DNA from: Cyanobium sp. N.Huapi 1H5
GTDB lineage: Bacteria > Cyanobacteriota > Cyanobacteriia > PCC-6307 > Cyanobiaceae
NCBI RefSeq assembly: GCF_024345535.1
Contig: NZ_JAGQBH010000003.1
Coordinates: 434,001-498,000, forward strand
Length of the DNA: 64,000 nt
Reading direction: 5' to 3'
The notes beneath the pieces are model-generated. The model saw nothing but the letters and a program-made list of their open reading frames with translations, made no database searches and was not told the origin of the DNA. Made by a program: the position numbers and the translations under genes. Of the stretch, positions 53,123 through 62,503 are shown piece by piece. The first letter of the stretch is position 1; the number at the start of each line of letters is the position of its first letter.

Positions 53123-54060
53123 CGGTCCGCCCGCATCCGTTCCCGGAAGTAGGCGATGGTGGGCTCCAGCCCCTCGTCCAGGCTCACCTTCGGCTCCCAG
53201 CCGAGCAGCTCCCGGGCCAGATCGATCACGGGCTGGCGCTGCAGGGGGTCGTCCTGGGGCAGGGGCTGGGTGGTGAGCTCCAGGGAGGGCTGGATCCGCT
53301 CGCGAACCTTCTCGGCCAGCTGGCGGATGGTGAACTCACCGGGGTTGCCGATGTTGATCGGGCCGGTGTGCTCGCCGTTCATCAGCCGGATCATGCCCTC
53401 GATCAGGTCATCCACGTAGCAGAAGGAGCGGGTCTGGCTGCCGTCGCCGTAGAGGGTGAGGGGCAGACCCTGCAGGGCCTGAACGATGAAGTTGCTCACC
53501 ACCCGGCCGTCGTCGGGGAGCATGCGGGGCCCGTAGGTGTTGAAGATCCGCATCACCCGGATCTCGGTGCCGTGCATGCGCTGGTAGTCGAAGCAGAGCG
53601 TCTCGGCGATCCGCTTGCCTTCGTCGTAGCAGGAGCGGATGCCGATGGTGTTGACGCAGCCCCGGTAGCTCTCGGGCTGGGGATGGACCTCCGGATCGCC
53701 GTAGACCTCGCTGGTGCTGGCCAGCAGCAGCCGGGCGCCGACGCGACGCGCCAGGCCGAGCATGTTGTAGGTGCCGAGGAAGCTGGTCTTGGCGGTCTTG
53801 ATCGGATTCGACTGGTAGTGCACCGGCGAAGCCGGACAGGCGAGATGCCAGATGCGGTCGATCTCCAGGCGGATCGGCTCGGTGACGTCGTGGCGGATCA
53901 GCTCGAACTGGGGGTGACCCAGCCATTGGCGGATGTTGTCCTTGCGACCGGTGTAGAAGTTGTCGAGGCAGATCACCTCCTCACCGGCCTCCATCAGCCG
54001 GTCGACCAGATGGGAGCCGAGGAAGCCGGCCCCGCCCGTGATCAGATTGCGCCGCGTCAC
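53119..54060 (-). CDS. UDP-glucuronate decarboxylase (UDP-xylose synthase)
   Basis: Forms UDP-xylose from UDP-glucuronate through a 4-keto intermediate; an SDR with bound NAD. A 313-aa product with [54 protein letters not shown] and the Y-x3-K pair in [12 protein letters not shown]. The STSEVYGDP and YFNPxx-type motifs match UXS rather than dTDP-glucose dehydratases. It is the middle of a three-gene overlapping set. Confidence 0.92.
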   Translation of the reverse strand: MTRRNLITGGAGFLGSHLVDRLMEAGEEVICLDNFYTGRKDNIRQWLGHPQFELIRHDVTEPIRLEIDRIWHLACPASPVHYQSNPIKTAKTSFLGTYNMLGLARRVGARLLLASTSEVYGDPEVHPQPESYRGCVNTIGIRSCYDEGKRIAETLCFDYQRMHGTEIRVMRIFNTYGPRMLPDDGRVVSNFIVQALQGLPLTLYGDGSQTRSFCYVDDLIEGMIRLMNGEHTGPINIGNPGEFTIRQLAEKVRERIQPSLELTTQPLPQDDPLQRQPVIDLARELLGWEPKVSLDEGLEPTIAYFRERMRADR

Positions 54061-55473
54061 TCAGCCCTCACCCACCCGCCAGACGTTAAGACCCGCCGCC
54101 CGGGCAGCAGCGGCATCGGCGATGGCCCTGGCGTCGAACAGCCAGGCCGGACGGCGCATCTGGGCCGCGATCGCCCCCCAGTCGAGCCGGGCGTAATCGC
54201 GCCATTCGGTGAGGATCAGCAGGGCGTCGGCGCCGGCGGCCGCCTCCAGGGGGGATCCAGCCGTCTGCCAGCCGCCGTCGGCCGACGAGGGGGGCTGGCC
54301 GAGGTCGTCGGCGATCTGGGCGGCTGACACCTTGGGGTCGACGATCACCAGCCGGGCCCCCTCCTCGATCAGGTCCTGGCAGATGCGGATGGCAGGCGCC
54401 TCCCGGGTGTCGTTCGTGTCCGCCTTGAAGGCGAAGCCCAGCACCGCCAGCCGCTTGCCGGTGACGGTGCCGAACAGGCGCTGGACCACCAGCCGGGCGA
54501 TGCGGTCCTGCTGCCAGGTGTTGAGGGTCACCACCTGCTCCCAGTAGCCCGCCACCTCCTCCAGCCCATAGTGGCGGCAGAGGTACACCAGGTTGAGGAT
54601 GTCCTTCTGGAAGCAGCTGCCGCCGAAGCCGGGTCCGGCCTGCAGGAACTTGGCGCCGATCCTGGAATCGGTGCCGATGGCGCGACCCACCTCGCGCACG
54701 TCGGCGCCGGTGGCCTCACACAGGGCGGCGATGCTGTTGATCGAGGAGATCCTCTGGGCCAGATAGGCGTTGGCGGTGAGCTTGGAGAGCTCGCTGCTCC
54801 AGAGATTGGTGCGCAGGATCCGCTCCTGGGGCACCCAGGTGCCGTAGATGCCGGCCAGGGATTCGATCGCCGCCGGGTCCTCACCGCCGATCAGCACCCG
54901 GTCGGGGGCCTCGAGGTCGGCGATCGCCGTGCCCTCGGCCAGGAATTCAGGATTGGAGAGCACCGCAAAGGTCTTGGCTTGCCTGCGATCGCCCTCCGGG
55001 CGGTTCTGCTGGGCGGCCCCCAGGATCGCTTTCACCGTCTCGGCGGTGCGCACCGGCAGGGTGCTCTTCTCCACCACGATCGTGTGGCCCCGGGCGGAGG
55101 CGGCCACCTGGCGGGCCGAGGCCTCGATCCAGCGCAGGTCGCTGGCCTGGCCAGCCCCGACGCCCTTGGTCTTGGTGGGGGTGTTCACCGACAGGAAGAC
55201 CATGTCGGCGGCGGCGATGGCCGCATCGACCTCCGTGGTGAAGTGGAGGTTGCGCCCCCTGGCCCGGCCCACCACCGCATCGAGCCCGGGTTCATACACC
55301 GGCAGCCGGCTCAGATCGGGGTCATTCCAGGCGGCGATCCGCTCGGCATTGAGGTCGACCACCGTGACCTGAATCCCGGGGCATCGATCGGCGATCACCG
55401 CCATCGTCGGTCCCCCCACATAACCCGCTCCGATGCAACAGATGGTGCGAATCGGCGGATGGGCCGGGTCCAT
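54061..55473 (-). CDS. UDP-glucose 6-dehydrogenase
   Basis: Oxidises UDP-glucose twice to UDP-glucuronate, feeding both the decarboxylase and epimerase next door. A 470-aa product, of the longer, animal/plant-like type. Seen: CCIGAGYVGGPTMAVIA, NTPTKTKGVGAGQASDL, SNPEFLAEGTAI, catalytic Cys in GPGFGGSCFQKDILN, and FAFKADTNDTREAPAI. Starts at ATG 55471-55473, 142 bp from divergent galE. Abuts the UXS gene with no gap between stop and start. Confidence 0.94.
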   Translation of the reverse strand: MDPAHPPIRTICCIGAGYVGGPTMAVIADRCPGIQVTVVDLNAERIAAWNDPDLSRLPVYEPGLDAVVGRARGRNLHFTTEVDAAIAAADMVFLSVNTPTKTKGVGAGQASDLRWIEASARQVAASARGHTIVVEKSTLPVRTAETVKAILGAAQQNRPEGDRRQAKTFAVLSNPEFLAEGTAIADLEAPDRVLIGGEDPAAIESLAGIYGTWVPQERILRTNLWSSELSKLTANAYLAQRISSINSIAALCEATGADVREVGRAIGTDSRIGAKFLQAGPGFGGSCFQKDILNLVYLCRHYGLEEVAGYWEQVVTLNTWQQDRIARLVVQRLFGTVTGKRLAVLGFAFKADTNDTREAPAIRICQDLIEEGARLVIVDPKVSAAQIADDLGQPPSSADGGWQTAGSPLEAAAGADALLILTEWRDYARLDWGAIAAQMRRPAWLFDARAIADAAAARAAGLNVWRVGEG

Positions 55474-55615
55474 GGGGGATGGCAGTGCTGCGGGGACATT
55501 ACCGCCATTGCCTGGCTTTGGCCGTGGCCGGGCGATGGGCTGGGGGGTGTTCCGGTGCGGTGGTGGAGGTTAAGGACGGGTAAGTTGTGACCGAGAGCCT
55601 GACGGGGGTCGGTCC

Positions 55616-56758
55616 TTGGCCACGGTGCTGCTCACGGGAGGGGCCGGATTCATCGGCAGTCACACCTGTCTGGTGCTGCTGGAAGCCGGCCACCGGGTGG
55701 TGGTGGTCGACGACTTCAGCAACGGCAGTCCCGAAGCTCTGCGCCGCGTCAGCGAGCTGGCCGGGCTGGAGGGCTGGCGGCAGCTGGCGCCGGATCGGTG
55801 GGTGGCGGGAGACGGACAGCCGGCGCTGCTCACCCTGCTGAAGGGGGATGTGCGCTCCCCCCGGGATCTCGACCGGGCCTTCGAAGACCGGGAGGCGATG
55901 GGCGACGGCGGCATCGACGCCGTGCTCCACTTCGCCGGCCTCAAGGCGGTGGGGGAATCGATGGGGCAGCCCCTGCGCTACTGGGACGTGAACGTCGTCG
56001 GCGCGGTCCGGTTGCTGGAGGCCATGGGCCGCCACGGCTGCCAGACGCTCGTCTTCAGCAGCAGCGCCACCCTCTACGGGATCACCGACCGTGTGCCGAT
56101 CCCCGAGACGGCGCCGCTGCAGCCGATCAATCCCTACGGCTACACCAAGGCCGCCGTGGAAAGGATGCTGGCCGATGTGGCCGCCAGCACCGCGGGCTGG
56201 CGCATCGCCCTGCTGCGTTACTTCAATCCGGTGGGCGCCCACCCCAGCGGACGCATCGGCGAGGACCCCAACGGCGTCCCCAACAATCTCTTCCCCTTCC
56301 TCTGCCAGGTGGCGGCGGGGCGCCGCCAGCGGCTGGAGGTGTTCGGCGGCGACTGGCCCACCGCCGATGGCACGGGCGTGCGCGACTACCTGCACGTGAT
56401 GGATCTGGCCGAGGGCCACGGTCGGGCCCTCGAGACGCTCCAGGCGGCACCTCCCCAGCTGCTCACCCTCAATCTCGGCAGCGGCCGCGGCCATTCGGTG
56501 CTCGAACTGGTGCGCAGCTTCGAGGCCACCAACGGGCTCACCCTGCCCTACGCGGTGGTGGAGCGCCGGCCGGGGGATTCCGCCATCAGCGTCGCCGATC
56601 CCCGCGAGGCGGAGCGGCACATGGGCTGGCGGACCCGGCGCTCCCTGGCGGACATCTGCCGCGATGGCTGGGCCTGGCAGAGCGCCAATCCCGAGGGTTA
56701 CCGCGGCAGCGACCGGCAGCCCGGGCGGTCCCTCATCCAGGTGCAGCCTGTGTCCTGA
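55616..56758 (+). CDS. galE: UDP-glucose 4-epimerase
   Basis: Interconverts UDP-glucose and UDP-galactose. A 380-aa SDR with VLLTGGAGFIGSHTCLVLLE, FSSSATLYGI, Y-x3-K in NPYGYTKAAVERML, and LLRYFNPVGAHPSGRIGED, the GalE-specific stretch. The 380-aa size is above 340 through a longer middle loop. The start is TTG at 55616 (MATVLL); a GTG three codons later is an alternative. It is divergent from the UDP-glucose dehydrogenase and overlaps the convergent membrane gene by 26 bp. Confidence 0.92.
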   Translation: MATVLLTGGAGFIGSHTCLVLLEAGHRVVVVDDFSNGSPEALRRVSELAGLEGWRQLAPDRWVAGDGQPALLTLLKGDVRSPRDLDRAFEDREAMGDGGIDAVLHFAGLKAVGESMGQPLRYWDVNVVGAVRLLEAMGRHGCQTLVFSSSATLYGITDRVPIPETAPLQPINPYGYTKAAVERMLADVAASTAGWRIALLRYFNPVGAHPSGRIGEDPNGVPNNLFPFLCQVAAGRRQRLEVFGGDWPTADGTGVRDYLHVMDLAEGHGRALETLQAAPPQLLTLNLGSGRGHSVLELVRSFEATNGLTLPYAVVERRPGDSAISVADPREAERHMGWRTRRSLADICRDGWAWQSANPEGYRGSDRQPGRSLIQVQPVS

Positions 56759-58697
56759 GGTACACCCGCATCCCGTGCTCGTGCCGCACCAGCTGGAATC
56801 CCACCCGTGCGAGCTGGGCCGTGGAGAGACGGTTGAGGGAGAGATCGCCATAGCGACTCAGCAGGTCCGGCTGCCAGTGGGTGCTGGCCCGGGCGATCCT
56901 GCTCTCGTAGGGCACGTAGGCATCGCGCAGCAGCACCACATCCACCCGGCGCTCATCGAGCCAGGCCCGAAGGGTGGCGGGTGAGCCCAGGGCGTTCTTC
57001 AGGCCTGGGTACTGGCCCGTCTCCACCGTGAAAGCCGCCAGCTTGGTGATGTCCCTGGCGGCCAGCGGAGCCAGGCACTGGCGCGTGCCCAGCACCGCAC
57101 CGACATAGGGATCGCTGAGCAGGGTCCGGCCCTGCAGCCGCGGCTCCCGCCCGCACAGCTCCCGCAGGGGCCCGAGGATCGGTTCGATCGTGGCGCCGTC
57201 CGCCGGCCGCACCTCCTCCAGGGGGGTGAGCAGGTGGGGCACCTTGGAGGTGAACACATTGGATCGCCCCTGCACCCCGATCGGGAGCGCCAGCACGGCG
57301 ACCAGGGCGGCCAGCATCGCGATCAGGATGCCCCGCCGCAGGGACCATCCCCGGGAGCTGTCCGGCTGCCCCGCGCATGCGAGGGCCCGGGCCATCGCCG
57401 GGATGCTGATCCAGAACAGGCTCGTCCACACCAGCCGGTAGGCGCTGTCCGGTTCGATCAGCTTGAAGATCAGATCGCTGACAAAGGGGGCCCACCACTC
57501 CAGCAGCACCAGCGGTGCCAGCAGCGCCAGGGCCAGAACCGCGCCAGGGGGGCGGCACCGGCCCCTCCAGACCACCGCACAGGCCAGGGACAGCCCAAGC
57601 GCCGCCAGAAAGGCCGGCTCCCAGGTCGCCACCGGCAGGCTGGGCCAGAAATAGAAGAAGCGGTGGCCCAGAAACCGGTAGTCGTGGACGAAGCGCATGG
57701 TCTCCGGCCAGTCGTAGAAGGATTCGAGCCTGGGGTGCCAGGGCAGGCGGTGGAGGGCTGCGAGCAGCAGTCCTGCCGCGGCGACGCCGGCCAGCAGGCG
57801 CCGCCGTGAGGGCCAGACCACCAGGCAGGCGGCCGTGGCGACGACCAGCAGGTTGACCGTGAGGAAGGCGGTCACCCCATGGGCGTGATAGGCAAGATAG
57901 GCGGTCCCCAGCAGCAGCGCCGTCGCTGCGGCCAGGGGGCGGGCACCGGGCCAGCACGGCCGCTGCAGCAGCCCCAGCAGCGGCGTGGCGGCGGCCAGCA
58001 CCAGGGCCAGCCCGGGCAGGGTGCCGTTCAGGGCGATCTGGTGGAAGAAGGAGAAGTTCTGGTGCCCCATACCCAGCAGGAACAGCAGGGCCGTGAGCCA
58101 GCAGAGGGCCACCCGGCCGCTGAGGCGCAGGCTGAGCTGGCAGCTGGCGGCCAGCACCAGGAAGGTGTTCAGCCCCGCCAGCAGGCTGGCTCGCCAGGGG
58201 GCGAGGGCATCGGGGAAGCCGAACAGGAAGCTGGCCGCGGTGAAGAACCAGTTGGCCGGCGAGCGGTAGCGGACCGGGTCGAGGCGCACCGTGTCGAGCA
58301 GGTCGCTGCCGAAGTAGGTCGTGTAGTAGACGAAGCCATCGGAGGGAAACTCCAGCACCACCCCGCGCATGGCCAGGGCGATCGCACACACCAGGGCGGG
58401 GGCCAGCACCGCCAGCAACGGCCGCCCCAGGGCCGGGTCAGCCAGGCGCTGGCGCCAGCGGAGCGGACGGATTCCCAGGGCCGCCGCCACCACGAGCAGG
58501 TCAAGCAGGACCAGCAGCCCATAGGACTGGCGCAGCGTGGGCCCCGCCGGCAGCAGCGACAACCAGCCGATGGCGGCCCAGGAGCCCACGCCCAGCAGCA
58601 GCATCTGCCAGCTGGGCCGGCGCCAGCGCCATCCCCAGAGCAGCGGTGCCGCGACGGCCAGCAGCAGCGGAAGGAAGGGTTGGGTCAGCGCTGCCAT
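56733..58697 (-). CDS. Polytopic membrane protein, unknown (GT-C-like topology)
   Basis: A 654-aa protein with about 11-13 hydrophobic segments in its first 490 residues and a soluble C-terminal domain of about 150 residues. In the first exported loop near residue 120 it carries FPSDGFVYYTTYFGSDLLD, an acidic loop as in GT-C transferases that use lipid-linked sugars. No family call is possible by eye. Position beside galE and UDP-sugar genes suggests a role in envelope glycan transfer (inference). Starts at ATG 58695-58697. Confidence 0.72.
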   Translation of the reverse strand: MAALTQPFLPLLLAVAAPLLWGWRWRRPSWQMLLLGVGSWAAIGWLSLLPAGPTLRQSYGLLVLLDLLVVAAALGIRPLRWRQRLADPALGRPLLAVLAPALVCAIALAMRGVVLEFPSDGFVYYTTYFGSDLLDTVRLDPVRYRSPANWFFTAASFLFGFPDALAPWRASLLAGLNTFLVLAASCQLSLRLSGRVALCWLTALLFLLGMGHQNFSFFHQIALNGTLPGLALVLAAATPLLGLLQRPCWPGARPLAAATALLLGTAYLAYHAHGVTAFLTVNLLVVATAACLVVWPSRRRLLAGVAAAGLLLAALHRLPWHPRLESFYDWPETMRFVHDYRFLGHRFFYFWPSLPVATWEPAFLAALGLSLACAVVWRGRCRPPGAVLALALLAPLVLLEWWAPFVSDLIFKLIEPDSAYRLVWTSLFWISIPAMARALACAGQPDSSRGWSLRRGILIAMLAALVAVLALPIGVQGRSNVFTSKVPHLLTPLEEVRPADGATIEPILGPLRELCGREPRLQGRTLLSDPYVGAVLGTRQCLAPLAARDITKLAAFTVETGQYPGLKNALGSPATLRAWLDERRVDVVLLRDAYVPYESRIARASTHWQPDLLSRYGDLSLNRLSTAQLARVGFQLVRHEHGMRVYLRTQAAPG

Positions 58698-58766
58698 TCG
58701 GCGCAGGGGTAGCCGCTGCCCCGAAACCCTAGGGGACCTGCCGGGACCGCCCGTTGCGGCAACGGC

Positions 58767-60065
58767 TCAGAGCCGCTCGTCCCGCAGCCGCTCCCCCCGC
58801 AGCTCCCGCAGGCGCTCCCCCAGGGCCGGTCCCGGCCGCAGGCCCGCGGCGATCAGCTCGGCCGCCGACACCGGCGAGGGGAGGTGGCGCCAGCGGCACC
58901 ACCAGCGCAGCAGCGGCCGCCGCGGCAGGGCCCCGCTCACCAGGGCCAGGGCCACGGCCTCGGCGGACCAGCCCGGCCGCTCCAGGAAGCCGGTCCAGGC
59001 CAGGGCCGAAGACGGCGCCGTCTCCAGGGCCTGCCAGCTCTGCCGCAGCAGGGCCAGCTGGGCCAGCAGCCGCTGCTGGCCGTGGGGGAGCTGCAGCCGC
59101 GTCGCGACGGCGGACGCCGAGTCGCTGGGGGCCAGCAGGACGGCCAGGGACGGCAAGCCGCCGCGCCGGGCCCAGCGAAGGCGGCGGCGCCAGCCGGTGT
59201 CGTTCTGCAGGGCCGGGTCCACCAGCACAAGGGCGCCCCACGCCTGCAGGCAGCCCAGGGCCGCCTCCCAGGGTTCCCGCTCGAGCAGCAGTTCCAGCTC
59301 CATCCGCAGCCGCGTGCCCAGGGCCGGCGGCACCCGTCCGTCACCGGTGCCGGCGCAGCGGCTCTCCTCCCCCCAGGGCCAGCGGGCCAGGGTGGTGCGC
59401 AACTGCTCCAGGCTGGCGGGGGCCAGGCTGAACCCCAGCCGGGCGGCGTAGCGGGCGGCCCGCACGATCCGGGTGGGGTCGTCTTCCAGGCTCCTGGGGT
59501 GCAGCAGGCGCAGCTGCCGGTGGGCCAGGTCGGACCAGCCTCCATGGGGATCGAGCAGGCGCAGGCCCGGGCCGGGACTGGCGAACACCAGGGCCATCGC
59601 ATTGATGCTGAAGTCGCGGCGGGCCAGGTCCTCCTCCAGGGAGCCGTCGGTCACCACAGGGTTCTCCCCGGGGGCCGGGTAGGTCTCGCGGCGGGCGCTG
59701 GCCAGGTCGAGCAGGATCCCGTCGAGCTCCAGTTCGACGGTGCCGAAGGCCGGGTGGAACTGGCAGAAGCCCACCGCCGTGGCCGGGGTGTCCTCCAGCA
59801 GCGTCTCGGCGAGACGATGGGCCGCCGGGCGCGGATCGGCCGGATCGGCCTCCGGGGCCAGCTCCACCACCAGGTCAAGGTCCGGCAGGCCCCGGAGGGG
59901 ATCGCGGTGCACGCGATGCAGCAGCAGATCCCGGACGGCGCCGCCCACGACGGCCAGCACGCCGCAGTCAGCCGACCGGTGGAAGGCGGCCAGCAGACGG
60001 GGCGGCAAGGAGAGATCCCCGGCATCGATCGCGGAGACCGTCGTCAAGGCAGGCCCATGGAGCAC
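58767..60065 (-). CDS. cca: CCA tRNA nucleotidyltransferase (poly-A polymerase family)
   Basis: Adds or repairs the 3' CCA end of tRNAs, consistent with the tRNA gene in this window lacking an encoded CCA. A 432-aa product from a GTG at 60063-60065. Seen: VVGGAVRDLLLHRVHRDPLR and LPDLDLVVEL with the two catalytic Asp, FSINAMALVFASP, and the ATP-recognition DDPTRIVRAARYAARLGF. The C-terminus is shorter and Ala-rich, so A-adding only activity cannot be excluded. Confidence 0.88.
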   Translation of the reverse strand: MLHGPALTTVSAIDAGDLSLPPRLLAAFHRSADCGVLAVVGGAVRDLLLHRVHRDPLRGLPDLDLVVELAPEADPADPRPAAHRLAETLLEDTPATAVGFCQFHPAFGTVELELDGILLDLASARRETYPAPGENPVVTDGSLEEDLARRDFSINAMALVFASPGPGLRLLDPHGGWSDLAHRQLRLLHPRSLEDDPTRIVRAARYAARLGFSLAPASLEQLRTTLARWPWGEESRCAGTGDGRVPPALGTRLRMELELLLEREPWEAALGCLQAWGALVLVDPALQNDTGWRRRLRWARRGGLPSLAVLLAPSDSASAVATRLQLPHGQQRLLAQLALLRQSWQALETAPSSALAWTGFLERPGWSAEAVALALVSGALPRRPLLRWWCRWRHLPSPVSAAELIAAGLRPGPALGERLRELRGERLRDERL

Positions 60066-60081
60066 TGTCCAGAAGGCGCAC

Positions 60082-60095
60082 GGTACACTCGTTCG
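60082..60095. promoter_or_regulatory. LexA-box-like site upstream of cca
   Basis: GGTACACTCGTTCG matches the cyanobacterial LexA consensus RGTACNNNDGTWCB at all but one position (C at D). It sits 17-30 bp before the cca start codon. A single near-match in a 64-kb window can be chance; the consensus is from memory. Confidence 0.3.
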
Positions 60096-60160
60096 ATCGA
60101 CATCGTGCGACGTCCCGATACAGAAACTTCGGGAAGGTGTCCACCGGCAAACGCCCTTGG

Positions 60161-60199
60161 CCGTCGCCTTTAACCGTCGCCCTCGGTCGTCGCCTCAGC
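60161..60199. repeat. Imperfect 13-bp periodic repeat
   Basis: CCGTCGCC at 60161-60168, CCGTCGCC at 60174-60181 and TCGTCGCC at 60187-60194 recur with a 13-bp period in the cca-rgpF gap. Purpose unknown; may be a protein-binding or slippage-prone stretch. Confidence 0.5.
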
Positions 60200-60293
60200 C
60201 AGCAGCCCGCCCATCGCCAGGCCATGAACCGATCAGGCGATCCAGTGCCAGCGAGCACAAGCGACGAACTCCCACAAGCCACACCCTAACGGC

Positions 60294-61556
60294 ATGACTG
60301 ACAGCGCCAAGAAGTTCATCAAAGCGCCGCTTGGGATCTACAAAAGGATCAAGATCAAGGCCTTTATTCTGGCCGATTACCTTGCGTCCCTGGGCGAGTA
60401 CTGGCTTGGTCCCAACGGTTCACGCAGCAGCCCGTCGAAGCGACTGATTCCCATTGGGAAGCCCTCTACCGATGGCACGACGCCTTCCCGGATCGCTGTC
60501 TTTGTTGCCTATTCGAAGCGGCTGACACGATCCAACAGGGCCTATCTCGAAGCCTTGAACAAGGCCGGCTTCGCGGTGCTCTACATCAACAACGAGACCA
60601 CGGAGGAGGAGGCTCTGAGCTGCATCAGCGACCTCAGCTGGCGCGCCTTCGACAGACGCAACATCGGCCGGGACTTTGGCGGCTTCAAGGATGGCATCCT
60701 GCTGCTTCTGGAAGAGGGTCATCTGCAGCGCTGCCAACTGCTCTGCGTCGTGAACGACTCCATGCAGTTCATCCCGGGCAGGAATGCCGATGCCCTGGTC
60801 AGGTCGGTGGAGGAATTTGCCAACTCCGACCGGAAGGCCCTCTTCAGCCACATCAGCCATCAGATTCAGACCCACTATCAATCCTATTTTCAGATTCTCA
60901 AGCCCGACGTCTTTCTCTCCAGGCCATTCATCCGTTTCTGGAAGAAATACCTACCCTTGTCCCATCGGGGGCACTGCATCTATAACGGAGAAATAGAACT
61001 TTCTCAGCAGGTGTACCGACGCTTCAACCCCGTCGAGACCCTTTACACGAGCGACAAGCTCCTGGAAGCCATTGAGCAGTCCAGCCCCGACAAAACGGGA
61101 GTTCTCGCCGAGGAAGTCCTTCGACTGATGCCCTCTCCTGCGAGGACTGCGCAGATGAAGAAGATCGGCTACTCCCTGAATCAGCTGATGGCCAAAAGCG
61201 ACAAACAAGAGGCCCTCTCACGGGTTGAGCTCTACAGCGTTCCCGACCTGATTGAAAATGGAAATCCCAGTCATATCGCGGCTTTTCTGTACCCTTTCTA
61301 TCTGCACTGTCCGTTTGTCAAGCACGACCTTGGAACCGCAGGCAGCTACACAATGGCTCAGGCCATCAGCCTGTTCAAGGAAGCCCTATTCGATTCCATG
61401 GGAGAGGAACGCCAGCAGGAGATCAAGGCTCTCGCGGATGATTTTCGCGATCTCATCTACGCACGCGGAGTGCCCCTGAGTTACAACAACAGGCTGCGCG
61501 AAGCCGCCCTGAAAGGCATCACAGGCGCCTTCGTCTACCCCTCCACCTATCAATGA
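60294..61556 (+). CDS. Rhamnan synthesis F (RgpF)-family protein
   Basis: A 420-aa protein of the RgpF group, which adds side-chain sugars to rhamnose-glucose polysaccharides. Seen: RIAVFVAYSKRLTRSNRAYL, INNETTEEEALS, the family signature RRNIGRDFGGFKDGILLLL, CVVNDSMQF, and a YPSTYQ-type end. The N-terminus lacks a signal peptide. Less GC-rich than cca. Its stop overlaps the GT2 gene by 4 bp (ATGA), so the two are coupled. Confidence 0.85.
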   Translation: MTDSAKKFIKAPLGIYKRIKIKAFILADYLASLGEYWLGPNGSRSSPSKRLIPIGKPSTDGTTPSRIAVFVAYSKRLTRSNRAYLEALNKAGFAVLYINNETTEEEALSCISDLSWRAFDRRNIGRDFGGFKDGILLLLEEGHLQRCQLLCVVNDSMQFIPGRNADALVRSVEEFANSDRKALFSHISHQIQTHYQSYFQILKPDVFLSRPFIRFWKKYLPLSHRGHCIYNGEIELSQQVYRRFNPVETLYTSDKLLEAIEQSSPDKTGVLAEEVLRLMPSPARTAQMKKIGYSLNQLMAKSDKQEALSRVELYSVPDLIENGNPSHIAAFLYPFYLHCPFVKHDLGTAGSYTMAQAISLFKEALFDSMGEERQQEIKALADDFRDLIYARGVPLSYNNRLREAALKGITGAFVYPSTYQ

Positions 61557-62503
61557 CCGAAGGGCGGGCGCTGCAGCCGATCCATTTCATCACGATTAAC
61601 TATCACTGCAGTGAATTCATCATCGGTCTGATCGAGGACACCATCGCCTCGGGAGAACCTGATCTGAGCTTCATCGTCGTCAACAACTCGCCGCAGGACA
61701 TCGGTGTCAAGGACTGGCTGTCCTCCACGCCGCATCGCCAGCGGGTCACCCTGATCGAAGCCGGTGGGAATCTCGGCTTCGGCAGCGGCTGCAATCTGGG
61801 GCTCCGCCACGTGTGGCAGAGCGACAGGCAGGCGGTGGCCTGGCTGCTCAACCCCGACGCCCGCCTCGATGAAGGGGCGATCGCCTACGTGAGGCAGTGC
61901 CTGCGCGACGACGACAGGATCGCCATGCTCGGCACCCGGATCCGGGACCCCCGGGGGGATGTCTGGTTCAGCCACGGAAGCTTCAACCGCTGGAGCGGCC
62001 AGCTGGGCCATCGCTTTCCCGGCGACGACTGCCGCCCCCTGCCGGTCCGCACCTGGCCCACCCGCTGGATCTCCGGCTGCAGCATGATCTTCCGGCTGGG
62101 GGCGCTGCGGGACTGCCCCCAGTTCGACCCCCGCTACTTCCTCGACTACGAGGACGCCGACATCTCCGAGCGCCACCATCGGCTGGGCTACCGGCTGCGG
62201 GTCACCCAGGCGGTGCTGGTGGAGCATCAGGTGTCGGCCATCACCCGGCGGGCCCCGCGGGCGAAATACCAGCACGCCACCTTCAGCAAGCTCTACTTCC
62301 TGCATCGCCACGCCACGCCCCTGGCCCTGCTACTGAACCTGCTCTATTACGCCGTCCGCCCCCTGAGCTTCTGCCTCTCCGATCCGGAGCGGGCCCGGGG
62401 CCGCTGGTGGGGGTTGGGGGATTACCTGCGCTGGTGCTGGTGGCGGCTTCTGCGCCGGCCGGAGCCGCCCCACCCGCGCACCTCCTTCACCGTTTCATCC
62501 TGA
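61553..62503 (+). CDS. Glycosyltransferase family 2 (rhamnosyl/galactosyl-type)
   Basis: A 316-aa GT-A enzyme. Seen: FITINYHCSEFIIGLI at the N-terminus, VVNNSPQD, GNLGFGSGCNLGLRHV (the WbbL-type stretch) with LLNPDARLDEGAI for metal binding, and FLDYEDADISERHHRLGYRL as the catalytic loop. C-terminal helices suggest membrane attachment. Together with RgpF it would extend a rhamnose-containing glycan (inference). Ends in a 17-bp tail-to-tail overlap with the next gene. Confidence 0.87.
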   Translation: MTEGRALQPIHFITINYHCSEFIIGLIEDTIASGEPDLSFIVVNNSPQDIGVKDWLSSTPHRQRVTLIEAGGNLGFGSGCNLGLRHVWQSDRQAVAWLLNPDARLDEGAIAYVRQCLRDDDRIAMLGTRIRDPRGDVWFSHGSFNRWSGQLGHRFPGDDCRPLPVRTWPTRWISGCSMIFRLGALRDCPQFDPRYFLDYEDADISERHHRLGYRLRVTQAVLVEHQVSAITRRAPRAKYQHATFSKLYFLHRHATPLALLLNLLYYAVRPLSFCLSDPERARGRWWGLGDYLRWCWWRLLRRPEPPHPRTSFTVSS

